DNA from: Olleya sp. Bg11-27 | GTDB lineage: Bacteria > Bacteroidota > Bacteroidia > Flavobacteriales > Flavobacteriaceae | Reading direction: 5' to 3' | DNA length: 64,000 bases | Assembly: GCF_002831645.1 (NCBI RefSeq) | Contig: NZ_CP025117.1 | Coordinates: forward strand, 496,001 to 560,000 | In this document: positions 1 through 8,771 of the stretch, piece by piece | Layout: the number at the start of each line of letters is the position of its first letter | How positions within the stretch are numbered: position 1 is the first letter of the stretch | Notes under the pieces: generated by a model | Database searches by the model: none | Told to the model about the DNA's origin: nothing | The model's input: the letters and a program-made list of their open reading frames with translations, nothing else | Position numbers and translations under genes: made by a program

Positions 1-42
1 CATTGTTATCAAACACCCTTTTTATATCCATCAAATTATTAT

Positions 43-1905
43 TTAAAATTGATCTTTTACGTTGTTTTTAATCCATTGTAAACACGAATTAAAATCTTTA
101 AAAATGTGCTCCTTTGGAATTAAATCAGGAATGATATCAATACGCTCCATCATATACCTAGGTTGCTTTAGTAAGTTTACAAATAATACATTAATACCTT
201 GTTTTCTTAAATCTACTAAAACATCTTCCATTGCATACAAACCGGATTGATCCATATACTGCATACGTCCCAATCTAATAACAACGGTTCTTGCTGTGCT
301 TGGAATTTGCTTTGCTAGTTGCTGAAAATCTGACGTAGAGCCAAAAAACAATGGGCCTTTTATATGTTTGATAAATACCTCTTCTTTTAAAATTGAAGGA
401 AAGTCAATCTCATCCGACCATGCTTCTTCTTTTAATGGTTTTACATCTGAACGCTGCGCCGTTAAATCTCCTATTTTTTTCATGAATAACAGCGAGGCTA
501 TCACCAATCCAATACCTACTGCGTATATTAAATCCCATGTACTAGATAAGACCAACACGACTAACATAATAAGCACTTCTGAACTAAGCTTAATTGGTCC
601 AATTTTCATGTCTTTTGGTAATGCAGGAATAGCCTTTAAACCTTTGTAATCCATTACACCAATACCAACCGTTAGTAAAATACCTGCCAAAACAGCAGCC
701 GGGATTTTTGAAGCAACAGGACCAAGAGCTAACAAAACAAACAATAACATAACCCCTGCAATCATACCTGATAATCGTGTTCTTCCTCCTGCATTAATGT
801 TGACAACGGTTCTAATAGTCGCTCCCGCTCCTGGAATACCTCCAAAAAGAGAAGCGATACTATTACCAATCCCTTGTCCTATTAATTCTTTATTTGGGTT
901 GTGTTTTGTTTTAGTCATGTTATCCGCAACAACACTAGTTAATAAGGAATCTATGGCCCCTAAAAGCGCTAAAGTAATAGCCGTAAATATATAGGGCGTA
1001 ATACTTTTTAAGCTAAATCCAGTAATGACTTCAAAATGGAGTTCTGGCAATCCTGATGGAATTTCTTCAATTGCACGATAGTCTAAATCAAAACCATACG
1101 CCACACCAGATACGACAACTAACGCCACTAATGCACTTGGTATTTTAGTGGTTATTCTTTTAAACCCATAAACTATAAAAATGGTAGATAATGCTAAAGC
1201 TAACTCCAGCCAATTAATATTTTGTATTGCTCTTGGTAATATTTTTAATGTTCCTAATACTCCTGAAGTTTCCGTTTTCGCTAATGTTTTAGACTCTTTA
1301 TCAATAGCTTCTGGTTGCAACTCTCCTGCTCTTTTAATGGTTTCTTTAAAATCTTCTAAAACCAAAATGCCCTCACCAGCTTCTTCTTTCAATATGTTTT
1401 GTAAAATCAACTCTTCCGCTTGTGGTTTAAACTGATTAACATATTCTGTATCTTCTTTGGGGTAATACCCAATGGAAGGTAATATCTGAGTGACTAATAT
1501 AATAATACCAATAGCTGTCATAAAACCTGAAACTACAGGGTAGGGTATGTATTTAATGTACTTACCAAAACCTAAGGCGCCCAACCCGATTTGAACTAAT
1601 CCAGCTAATAAAAATACAGAGAGAATATACGGTAATGCTTTAGCAACATCACCATCATTAGTTGCAATAATACCAGCAATAACAACCATACTAACTGCTG
1701 TCATTGGTGCAGTTGGGCCAGAAATTTGCGTTGGCGTACCACCAAAAAAGGCTGCAAAAAAACTAATAAAAATAGCGCCATACAAACCAGCACTAGGCCC
1801 TAAACCTGACGAAACTCCAAACGCTAAAGCTAATGGCAAAGCAACAATACCCGCTGTTATACCTCCAAATGCGTCTCCCTTAAAATTGGCGAAAAACTTC
1901 TTCAT
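43..1905 (-). CDS. SulP family anion/bicarbonate transporter with STAS domain
   Basis: An inner-membrane SulP (SLC26-like) permease of 620 residues that probably moves sulfate or bicarbonate. The N-terminus opens directly into hydrophobic helices with the family motif region around GLGPSAGLYGAI, and the C-terminal part (about residues 510-615) is a cytoplasmic STAS domain. Roughly residues 146-231 form a hydrophilic, Glu/Lys-rich insertion between two membrane segments that the second SulP in the cluster lacks. It is the last gene of a minus-strand cluster with carbonic anhydrase and a second SulP, so bicarbonate is the likelier substrate; this is inferred from neighbours, not from residues. 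The first Met at the upstream edge starts a typical SulP N-terminus. Confidence 0.88.
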   Translation of the reverse strand: MKKFFANFKGDAFGGITAGIVALPLALAFGVSSGLGPSAGLYGAIFISFFAAFFGGTPTQISGPTAPMTAVSMVVIAGIIATNDGDVAKALPYILSVFLLAGLVQIGLGALGFGKYIKYIPYPVVSGFMTAIGIIILVTQILPSIGYYPKEDTEYVNQFKPQAEELILQNILKEEAGEGILVLEDFKETIKRAGELQPEAIDKESKTLAKTETSGVLGTLKILPRAIQNINWLELALALSTIFIVYGFKRITTKIPSALVALVVVSGVAYGFDLDYRAIEEIPSGLPELHFEVITGFSLKSITPYIFTAITLALLGAIDSLLTSVVADNMTKTKHNPNKELIGQGIGNSIASLFGGIPGAGATIRTVVNINAGGRTRLSGMIAGVMLLFVLLALGPVASKIPAAVLAGILLTVGIGVMDYKGLKAIPALPKDMKIGPIKLSSEVLIMLVVLVLSSTWDLIYAVGIGLVIASLLFMKKIGDLTAQRSDVKPLKEEAWSDEIDFPSILKEEVFIKHIKGPLFFGSTSDFQQLAKQIPSTARTVVIRLGRMQYMDQSGLYAMEDVLVDLRKQGINVLFVNLLKQPRYMMERIDIIPDLIPKEHIFKDFNSCLQWIKNNVKDQF

Positions 1906-2010
1906 AGTTCTAAAATTGATTTATACTAAATTAACATTTTTTCTTAACAATAACAGTTTAGATTAGTGTATTGCTTCCTAATTAACAGTAAATTATGAGC
2001 GTAATCTCCT

Positions 2011-2694
2011 CTAAAAATTAACAAATGCTATGATGTTAATTTGGTCCCTGCTAGCCGTTTCAAAAAACTGATTCATATACCCTAATTCTAATCGTAATTG
2101 TTTTGAAAACTGATACCCTAAACCGCCATACACTCTGTTTCTATCAAATATTGACGTTTTAGTGTTTAAAAAAATCTCATTATAAACTGAAAGATACAAT
2201 GGATTATTACCATCTGCATTATTCTGCAGTGGAATTTTCAAACCTAAAAAATACCTAAAACGCATCTTAAAGTCAGCGTCCACAAAACGTTGTTCAAATC
2301 TATAACGATGACTCAAACTTAGTTTACCTAGTTTTTGTTTTGTAGTAAATTGTTGAAAAATTCGATGTTCATTTACCGAAACTTTCTCGTCCGTATTACC
2401 GACATAGTTTTCCGAGAGAATGTAACCATAACCTAATAACAAGTTATTATTGTTTTCGGTTAAATTATAACCTAAACCTGTTCTTAATAATAATTGCTCT
2501 AAATCACCAATAGCATCATAGTTTCTGTATTGGACTTCATTATGAATGTTCCAACCATTTTTAAGTTCTTTACTTCCAATGTATATCAGCCAGTTTCCTA
2601 AACTGCTATCTTGGCTTAGTCCATAAAAAGGCAACACCAGCGATAGTGCTAGTGTTGCGATTATATTTTTCTTTTTTAAAGTCCTTTTTCCCAT
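2011..2694 (-). CDS. DUF2490 outer-membrane beta-barrel protein
   Basis: A 227-residue protein with an N-terminal signal peptide ending near GLSQ and alternating hydrophobic/polar strands through to a C-terminal aromatic residue (VNF), as in outer-membrane barrels. The sequence around LGNWLIYIG and NGWNIHNEVQYRNYD matches the DUF2490 family as I know it. Its biochemical role is unknown. It sits 13 bases after the carbonic anhydrase stop in a cluster with two SulP permeases, so it may be a porin-like outer-membrane component for the same anion. The open frame extends one codon upstream with TTG; I chose the ATG. Confidence 0.8.
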   Translation of the reverse strand: MGKRTLKKKNIIATLALSLVLPFYGLSQDSSLGNWLIYIGSKELKNGWNIHNEVQYRNYDAIGDLEQLLLRTGLGYNLTENNNNLLLGYGYILSENYVGNTDEKVSVNEHRIFQQFTTKQKLGKLSLSHRYRFEQRFVDADFKMRFRYFLGLKIPLQNNADGNNPLYLSVYNEIFLNTKTSIFDRNRVYGGLGYQFSKQLRLELGYMNQFFETASRDQINIIAFVNF

Positions 2695-2707
2695 CAATTT
2701 ATTAAAC

Positions 2708-3334
2708 TTAATAAAACGTTACTGCTCCTGTATTGACATCATACATAGCACCAACAATTTTAATTTCGCCACTCTTTTCCATTTCTGTTAAAATTGGACT
2801 TTCAGCATGAATACGATCTATAGTTAACTCGACATTTTTCTTAGATACCTCATCTACAAAAGCTAAATTTTTAGACGTACGTAAACTTTCATCTTTAGGT
2901 TCTGATACTGCATTTACAGCAGGAGTGATTTTTTGGATTAACTTAGTAAGATTACCCATTTCTACGTGATCACAAGCCCCTTTAATGGCTCCACAACTTG
3001 TGTGACCTAAAACAACAATAACCTTTGTTCCCGCCAATTTACTAGCAAATTCCATACTCCCTAAGATGTCTTCGTTTACAAAATTACCTGCAATACGCAC
3101 ACTAAAAACATCACCTAAGCCTTGATCAAAAACTAATTCTGCAGAGACACGAGAGTCTATACAGCTTAATATTGTTGCAAATGGGAATTGCCCCTCGCTA
3201 GTATCATTGACTTGCTCTAAAAGATTACGATTTGCTTTTAAATTATTTTGAAATCTTCCATTACCTTCTACTAAAAACTGTATTGCCTTATCAGGTGTTA
3301 ATGTCGCCTGAGTTTCTTTTGTATGTGCTTTCAT
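2708..3334 (-). CDS. Beta-class carbonic anhydrase
   Basis: A 208-residue enzyme that interconverts CO2 and bicarbonate. The beta-class zinc site is visible: Cys58 in CIDSR with the Asp60-Arg62 dyad, then His111 and Cys114 in GHTSCGA. There is no signal peptide, so it acts in the cytoplasm. It lies between a UspA-like gene and the DUF2490 gene in the same orientation as two SulP transporters. That context fits supply of bicarbonate to carboxylases, or pH balance, with the SulP proteins handling its transport. The enzyme assignment is firm; the pathway role is inferred. Confidence 0.95.
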   Translation of the reverse strand: MKAHTKETQATLTPDKAIQFLVEGNGRFQNNLKANRNLLEQVNDTSEGQFPFATILSCIDSRVSAELVFDQGLGDVFSVRIAGNFVNEDILGSMEFASKLAGTKVIVVLGHTSCGAIKGACDHVEMGNLTKLIQKITPAVNAVSEPKDESLRTSKNLAFVDEVSKKNVELTIDRIHAESPILTEMEKSGEIKIVGAMYDVNTGAVTFY

Positions 3335-3359
3335 CTGTTTTTTATTTTTTATTTGAAAA

Positions 3360-4163
3360 CTACCTAGGTAGCATCGTTGTGTTTTTTCCTGTTAGTAATA
3401 ACGAAACATTAAGTTTGCTTATCACTTTTTTTATACTTGTATTAGATTTATCATGTTTTGAATTATCAAAACACATTAAATTAATATTACTTTTTAACGC
3501 ATATTTTGAAACATTATCTACTGCCTTAGTCCCTTTTTGAAAAACATATTCTACAGTTTTGTTATTCAAACTATTTTCAGTTTCTGTCAGATTAGTTACA
3601 ATTTTAAATGCTTTTATCGGCTGACTCGTTTTATTGACAAACCCTTCTATAAAATCGGTACTTACACTTTTATCGGTAGTGTTTAAAACACCTAACGTAA
3701 CATCCTCATTTGGTTGTAAAGCATGCTGTTCTGCAGCAATCATTATTGTCCCATTATATTTTTTCAAAACAAAATCGGTGATATTATCACCCATAAAATT
3801 GAGTGTTTTAGATTTTCGTCGTCCTAAAACTATCATATCTGGCTGATAAGCATCAATATACGCTTCAATTTCGTATTTTATATTACCAATTGCAACCTGG
3901 TAGTTAACATTTTGTTTAAAATCTTCCTGAATCGGTTTAATTAAGCCTTCAATCTTCTTGTTAGTCGCAATATGATCTTCATTAATTGCTCGCATTGCAG
4001 ACAGCTGACTTTCTCTTTCGACAATATCAGTAGGTTTTTTAACATGAAATAATGTAATGTCTCCATCCATCATTTTAGCTAAACTTACCGTGCTTTTTAA
4101 TTCTAAGGCTGCGGACTTATTTAAATCTGAAAGCACCAATATTTTATATCTATTGTTTTTCAT
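3360..4163 (-). CDS. UspA-like universal stress family protein
   Basis: A 267-residue cytoplasmic protein with an N-terminal UspA fold (beta strand YKILVLSDLN, then DMIVLGRRKS near residue 110) and a more degenerate second half that looks like a second Usp domain. In the first domain the usual G-x2-G-x9-G-S/T nucleotide motif is poorly preserved, so ATP binding is doubtful. It lies 11 bases downstream of a SulP permease and 25 bases upstream of carbonic anhydrase. Usp proteins beside SulP transporters may regulate them, but nothing in the sequence proves this. Confidence 0.75.
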   Translation of the reverse strand: MKNNRYKILVLSDLNKSAALELKSTVSLAKMMDGDITLFHVKKPTDIVERESQLSAMRAINEDHIATNKKIEGLIKPIQEDFKQNVNYQVAIGNIKYEIEAYIDAYQPDMIVLGRRKSKTLNFMGDNITDFVLKKYNGTIMIAAEQHALQPNEDVTLGVLNTTDKSVSTDFIEGFVNKTSQPIKAFKIVTNLTETENSLNNKTVEYVFQKGTKAVDNVSKYALKSNINLMCFDNSKHDKSNTSIKKVISKLNVSLLLTGKNTTMLPR

Positions 4164-4173
4164 GATTTTAAGT

Positions 4174-5751
4174 TTAGGCGGACACTGGTCTTAGTTTGAA
4201 AAACTCGATAAAACTATCTGGATTCTCTACAATACCACGTTCTGAAGTTAACTGAATATTGATGTTACGTTCTTTAGCTTTAAAAGCGAAATCATCTAAA
4301 ATTTCGATTATATCGTTATCTAAATATCGTGTTTTCCTAACATCTAATTCTAAAGACGTGTCTCTTGGTAAGCTATCAAGTTCTTTTAAAATGGCTCCTT
4401 TATTAAAGAAAGTAACCTCTTCAGCAAAAGTCATTTTTATTTTATGCATACCATTACTTTTATCTTCGATATGTAAAAAGTGAGAGTTTTGGTAACTCTT
4501 AATTAATATAACAACAATACCAACTAATAACCCTAAACCAATTCCCCATAATAAATCAATAAAAACAATACCTAAAACGGTAATCACAAATGGCACAAAT
4601 TGTTTCCATCCCATATCATACATTTTTTTGAACAATCCTGGTTTTGCTAACTTGTACCCTACAATTAAAAGGATTGCTGCTAAAACTGATAATGGAATCA
4701 TGTTTAATAATTTTGGTATTAAAACAACCGAAATCAACAATAAGAACCCATGAAAAATAGCCGATAATTTGCTACGTCCTCCAGATTGAATATTAGCAGA
4801 ACTACGAACAATTACTTGTGTAATTGGTAACCCTCCAATTAAACCAGAAATAATATTCCCTGTTCCTTGTGCTAATAATTCTCTATTAGTAGGTGTTACA
4901 TTTTTCTCTGGATCTATCTTATCCGTTGCCTCAACACATAGTAAAGTTTCTAAACTTGCTACTAAAGCAATTGTAAACGCGACAATCCATACATCTGGAT
5001 TTGTAATTGCACTAAAATCAGGAAATCTAAACTGTCCTAAAAACGAATCTAAACTCTCTGGAATTGGTACGCTTACTAAATGTGTTTGTGCAATACCTAA
5101 ATTAGTTCCTTTTGTCATAGCAAAATAAACGATACCTATAACTACAGCCACTAAAGGCCCCTGTATTATTTGAAAAAATTTACCTTTTTTAGATAATACT
5201 TTATCCCATAATAATAAGATAGCTAAACCAATAAGACCAACAATCAATGATCCCATAGTAATATGATCAGTAATATTTAAAATGGCTGAAAATGTGTTTT
5301 CTCCCGATAACTCAACAAAACTATCAGCCCCTTCTGGCTCTGAATCGTATCCAAAAAAGTGAGGGATTTGTTTTAGAATAATTATAATTCCAATACCGGT
5401 TAACATTCCTTTAATTACTGAAGACGGGAAATAATACCCAATAACACCGGCTTTTAAAATTCCAAATACGATTTGAATCACTCCTCCTAAGACAACTGCA
5501 ACCAAAAAGTTTTCATACCCCCCCAGTGATACAATTGCTGTTAATACTATTGCTGCCAATCCTGCAGCAGGACCACTAACACCTATTTTAGAACCACTTA
5601 AAGCTCCTACTACAACCCCTCCTATAATACCAGAAATTACTCCTGAAAAAAGTGGAGCACCACTGGCTAGAGCAATACCTAAACATAAAGGTAATGCTAC
5701 AAAAAACACGACTATACTCGCTGGTAAGTCATTTTTTAATGTTTTAAACAT
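4174..5751 (-). CDS. SulP family transporter, probable bicarbonate/sulfate permease
   Basis: A 525-residue inner-membrane permease with the SulP N-terminal pattern NDLPASIVVFFVALPLCLGIALASG, multiple hydrophobic helices, and a short C-terminal STAS domain (about residues 430-515). It is compact and lacks the hydrophilic insertion of the other SulP in the cluster. Upstream in-frame starts exist (an ATG 12 bases earlier and a GTG 21 bases earlier), but the GTG lies inside a hairpin, so I chose the ATG that begins MFKTLKND. The adjacent carbonic anhydrase suggests a BicA-like bicarbonate role; sulfate cannot be excluded. Confidence 0.88.
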   Translation of the reverse strand: MFKTLKNDLPASIVVFFVALPLCLGIALASGAPLFSGVISGIIGGVVVGALSGSKIGVSGPAAGLAAIVLTAIVSLGGYENFLVAVVLGGVIQIVFGILKAGVIGYYFPSSVIKGMLTGIGIIIILKQIPHFFGYDSEPEGADSFVELSGENTFSAILNITDHITMGSLIVGLIGLAILLLWDKVLSKKGKFFQIIQGPLVAVVIGIVYFAMTKGTNLGIAQTHLVSVPIPESLDSFLGQFRFPDFSAITNPDVWIVAFTIALVASLETLLCVEATDKIDPEKNVTPTNRELLAQGTGNIISGLIGGLPITQVIVRSSANIQSGGRSKLSAIFHGFLLLISVVLIPKLLNMIPLSVLAAILLIVGYKLAKPGLFKKMYDMGWKQFVPFVITVLGIVFIDLLWGIGLGLLVGIVVILIKSYQNSHFLHIEDKSNGMHKIKMTFAEEVTFFNKGAILKELDSLPRDTSLELDVRKTRYLDNDIIEILDDFAFKAKERNINIQLTSERGIVENPDSFIEFFKLRPVSA

Positions 5752-5768
5752 GTATAAATTCATTTGCA

Positions 5769-5788
5769 CCACTGCGGAAACGCAATGG
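5769..5788. repeat. Short hairpin in front of the SulP gene
   Basis: CCACTGCG, a GAAA loop, then CGCAATGG form an 8-base stem with one mismatch. It lies just upstream of the SulP start and argues against the GTG start codon. It resembles the other short GC-rich palindromes scattered in this window. Confidence 0.5.
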
Positions 5789-5836
5789 TTATTTTAATAA
5801 TTTTTGTGTGGACAGACTTGTCCTATTTTTTAAAAA

Positions 5837-6127
5837 TTATAAAATGAATTCGGGAGGTGGAAATAATAAATTCTGATGTGGTTTTGGGTAATTTTTGAAG
5901 TAATACCCTAAATTATCCGTCTTTTTTGAAGTTTCAACAAAACCATCCTCTAGGTTTTCTAAAACAAAAGATAGATTTAAGTTTGTTTGTTCTTCTTCTT
6001 CCTCTTCAGATAAGCTATAAAATACAGAAACATCTACAGAATCGTCCATAACAACAATTATAGATGGTGCTGTAATTAGCGCCAAAAATAATACTGTAAA
6101 AAGGATAGAGACTACTTTTCTGTGCAT
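5837..6127 (-). CDS. Small secreted or membrane-anchored protein of unknown function
   Basis: I do not recognise this 96-residue protein. It has a basic start (MHRK), one hydrophobic segment (about residues 5-26) serving as signal peptide or anchor, an acidic run of six Glu near residue 41, and a tail with PKPHQNLLFPPPEFIL. It is the first gene of the SulP/carbonic anhydrase cluster, 64-85 bases ahead of the SulP gene depending on the SulP start used. A TATATTTG box sits shortly upstream of its ATG. Its position suggests an accessory or sensor protein for the transporter; this is a guess from context. Confidence 0.65.
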   Translation of the reverse strand: MHRKVVSILFTVLFLALITAPSIIVVMDDSVDVSVFYSLSEEEEEEQTNLNLSFVLENLEDGFVETSKKTDNLGYYFKNYPKPHQNLLFPPPEFIL

Positions 6128-6146
6128 TTTTTTACTTTGAGAAAAG

Positions 6147-6154
6147 CAAATATA
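6147..6154 (-). promoter_or_regulatory. Promoter -7 box of the SulP/carbonic anhydrase cluster
   Basis: TATATTTG on the minus strand matches the Bacteroidota consensus TANNTTTG and lies 20 bases upstream of the start of the 96-residue gene. I see no good TTG -33 element at 17-20 bases. Confidence 0.45.
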
Positions 6155-6187
6155 TAACTTAAGACACAGTTAAGTGTTAAGGAATAA

Positions 6188-6943
6188 CTAAAAATTATTT
6201 AACATTTTAATGTCCTTTGCATTAATCCAGCCGATTTTCCCGTCTAAAAGTTTAATTTTTCGCCAGTCATTTATAGTATCTAAGACCAACACTTTAGTCC
6301 CTTCATGCAAGACAAAAGCGTCCTTACCATCCGAGTTAGGCTCGGTTTTGACTTCACTTTTTTGTGCAAATACAATTGCAGGATTATCTTTATTATCTAA
6401 AGCCTGTTTCTGAAATGCTAAGCCTACACTAGATAACGACAAAAATAAAAACACAAAACTTAAAATAAAAGACACCCGTTTACTTTGCGTCCCATTTGTA
6501 AAGTAATACATTAAAAACAAGACAATAAACAAAACCATCATTACTATAGCTAATCGTGCCCAATTATCAAACGTCAAGGCATTAGTTACCTTGTTAAAAA
6601 ACCGAGACAATCCTAATTGTGGGACTGCTTGAATCGCATCCACGGTCATCTTTTTAGCATATGCCCTATTATTTAAGATGTCTTTATCTTCTGGTTTAAG
6701 CTGTAATGCTTTTTCATAATAATAAATACTTGGCGCAATATTATTTAACTTGTAATGTGCATTTGCAAGATTGTAATACACCTCTGCCGAATGTTGTTTG
6801 GTCTCTAAAATCGATTCATATTTAGCAATGGCTTCATCAAACTTAGCATCGTTATATAATGCGTTAGCTTGCTCAAAAACAGTTTCGTTTTGCGCCGTTA
6901 GGCTTCCAAAGAAAAAAAAGAGTATGTAAATTATGTGCTTCAT
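6188..6943 (-). CDS. batE: BatE-like TPR and SH3-type protein
   Basis: The last gene of the Bat operon. The 251-residue product has a signal peptide ending at LTAQ, TPR repeats (about residues 20-100) with YNLANAHYKLNN and PSIYYYEKALQLKP, a TM segment near residues 125-145, a second hydrophobic stretch, and a C-terminal SH3-like domain ending IGWINAKDIKML. This order fits BatE of the Bacteroides aerotolerance system, thought to work at the cell envelope with the VWA proteins. An in-frame extension of 20 codons would encode a palindromic repeat (VSLKRKP), so I placed the start at the ATG before MKHIIYILFF. Confidence 0.85.
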   Translation of the reverse strand: MKHIIYILFFFFGSLTAQNETVFEQANALYNDAKFDEAIAKYESILETKQHSAEVYYNLANAHYKLNNIAPSIYYYEKALQLKPEDKDILNNRAYAKKMTVDAIQAVPQLGLSRFFNKVTNALTFDNWARLAIVMMVLFIVLFLMYYFTNGTQSKRVSFILSFVFLFLSLSSVGLAFQKQALDNKDNPAIVFAQKSEVKTEPNSDGKDAFVLHEGTKVLVLDTINDWRKIKLLDGKIGWINAKDIKMLNNF

Positions 6944-6952
6944 TATTATAGG

Positions 6953-6969
6953 TTTCCGCTTAAGCGAAA
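6953..6969. repeat. Palindromic repeat TTTCCGCTTAAGCGAAA
   Basis: A 17-base near-perfect palindrome between batD and batE. Its exact reverse complement occurs at 39066-39082 in front of the RNase H gene. It belongs to a family of short TTCCGC/GCGAAA palindromes in this window. Confidence 0.7.
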
Positions 6970-6983
6970 CTAAAAAATACAGG

Positions 6984-8768
6984 TTATGTAATTTGTTTAT
7001 CAATTAGATTAATTGTTGTTGCCGACTTCTCATAATCTTGCTGCATGGTTACAGTCGTAATAGGCGTATAACGGGCTAGGTCACAATTTTCAAGTATAGC
7101 TTCAAAATCTGTAATCACAGCTTCTTCAACACCTCTTTCCGTTAACAGACTGGTTATTTTATCCTTACTTAAATCAGATGTCTCTATACTTAATCGTCCT
7201 TTTAAGTAATTATGTAATGCTTTTTCCAATGCGATATAAAAAGCTTCTTTTTGACCTAATGCTTTTTTAGCTGCACTCAAATACTTTTTAGCTAGTCGGT
7301 CTGCTTTTCTCTTTCTGTTACCAGAAACATCCGCCTCTCTTTCTTCACGTTTTCTTCTATACAATAGCGCTAAAGGAATAGCTAATAAAGGTCCTAATAA
7401 GCTAGACCAAAAAACTGTTGAATTTAAAAATACTTCTTTTTCTACCTGATTAAAACTAGTCTCTGTTTTTATAGATGCAAACTGATTTTCGTTTATAACT
7501 CCACCCTGCTCTCCATTACTTGTTACTGGCAAATTATTATCCGCTTCTGCATAAATTGGCCCTTCTATAACATTAATAACAATGTCCTTAGACGTTATTT
7601 CTTTATACGTTTCTGTTTTTAAATCAAAGTAAGAAAAACTTACTGGTGGTATTGGAAACTTACCTTTATACTGTGGTACAATAGTATAAGTATCCGAAAT
7701 CTGACCTTGCATTCCCACTGCATTTGTTCTAACATTTTCTAAATGTTCAGGATCATAAACTTCCAGTGTACTAGGTGTTGTTAATTTTGGTAATTGAAAT
7801 AGCTTAAGATTTCCTTTACCCGATACTTCTATTTTAGCCTGTAAAGATTCTGTTGCATTCAAGCTATTTTTTGAAGTCGATACATTAAACTGAAAATCTC
7901 CGACAGCTCCCGTAAAATTAGCAGGCTTACCAGCTTCCGGTAATGCTTTTACATTTATAGTTCTAGTATTAGCAGAAATTGTTCTGTGCACTTGATTAGA
8001 CACTTGTCTACCATAAATATCACGCCTATTAGTTGGCACATCCACTGTAATATCTAAACTTAAAGGCTCTATCACTAAAGCACCTGTTTTTTGTGGATAT
8101 AATACTGTTTTTCTTAAAGTTACAAAACGATACTCTTCACCCTTGTAGGTCCCATTTTGTATTCTAACACCTCTATCATCTATGCTTTGACTCCAAAACC
8201 CATTAAACTTAGGACTTTCAAGCTCTCTATAATTACTAATCCCCGTTCTTGGTGCGACATACAATTTATAAACAACCGTAATAGGCTCGTTTAAATAAGG
8301 ACTACTTTTTGAAACTTCTGTAACTAAATGAATATTTTCCTGTACAATATAATCGGGATCATTAGGGTTTTCAGGTTTCTCTTGCGCTTCTGTAACCTTT
8401 ATTGTTATTGCTGTGGTTTGAAAATCAACGCCATCAATCTCTATTTTAGCTGGAGCAATTGTAAACGTCCCCATCTTCTTTGGTGCTAAAAAATAACTGT
8501 AAATTTTTGTGAATTTACGTCGCTTCCCATCCCAAGAATTACTGACAGACTGATTAGGCCCACCAACGACAATAAAATCCGAAAAACTTGGAGGCGCAAA
8601 GTTATCTCCATCCCTATTCATCTGAAAGTCGATGCGTAAGCGTTCGTTTAAAGCCAATCTTTTCTTACTTACTTTTGCTTGAAAAGTAACCGCGTCATCA
8701 TCCTGCGCCATTACTAATGTAGTGGTGCATGTCAAAAAAAGAGCTACTATGTATTTTAATACTTTCAT
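6984..8768 (-). CDS. batD: BatD-family membrane protein
   Basis: A 594-residue envelope protein with a signal peptide ending at VMAQ, extracytoplasmic BatD (oxygen-tolerance) Ig-like domains through about residue 400, a TM segment near residues 450-470 (FWSSLLGPLLAIPLALLYRR), and a cytoplasmic helical C-terminal domain. In the Bat system BatD is held to be a membrane partner of the VWA proteins BatA and BatB. It starts 3 bases after the stop of a shorter gene that copies its N-terminal half. The order batA-batB-batC-batD-batE is complete here. Confidence 0.9.
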   Translation of the reverse strand: MKVLKYIVALFLTCTTTLVMAQDDDAVTFQAKVSKKRLALNERLRIDFQMNRDGDNFAPPSFSDFIVVGGPNQSVSNSWDGKRRKFTKIYSYFLAPKKMGTFTIAPAKIEIDGVDFQTTAITIKVTEAQEKPENPNDPDYIVQENIHLVTEVSKSSPYLNEPITVVYKLYVAPRTGISNYRELESPKFNGFWSQSIDDRGVRIQNGTYKGEEYRFVTLRKTVLYPQKTGALVIEPLSLDITVDVPTNRRDIYGRQVSNQVHRTISANTRTINVKALPEAGKPANFTGAVGDFQFNVSTSKNSLNATESLQAKIEVSGKGNLKLFQLPKLTTPSTLEVYDPEHLENVRTNAVGMQGQISDTYTIVPQYKGKFPIPPVSFSYFDLKTETYKEITSKDIVINVIEGPIYAEADNNLPVTSNGEQGGVINENQFASIKTETSFNQVEKEVFLNSTVFWSSLLGPLLAIPLALLYRRKREEREADVSGNRKRKADRLAKKYLSAAKKALGQKEAFYIALEKALHNYLKGRLSIETSDLSKDKITSLLTERGVEEAVITDFEAILENCDLARYTPITTVTMQQDYEKSATTINLIDKQIT

Positions 8769-8771
8769 TAT

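Noticed and set aside
1-3. CAT at the left edge as a possible start codon of a minus-strand gene leaving the window
   Set aside because: Three bases cannot support a gene call.
6944-7003. Longer start for batE with 20 extra residues
   Set aside because: The extension encodes the palindromic repeat TTTCCGCTTAAGCGAAA and hides the signal peptide; the internal ATG gives a proper signal sequence.
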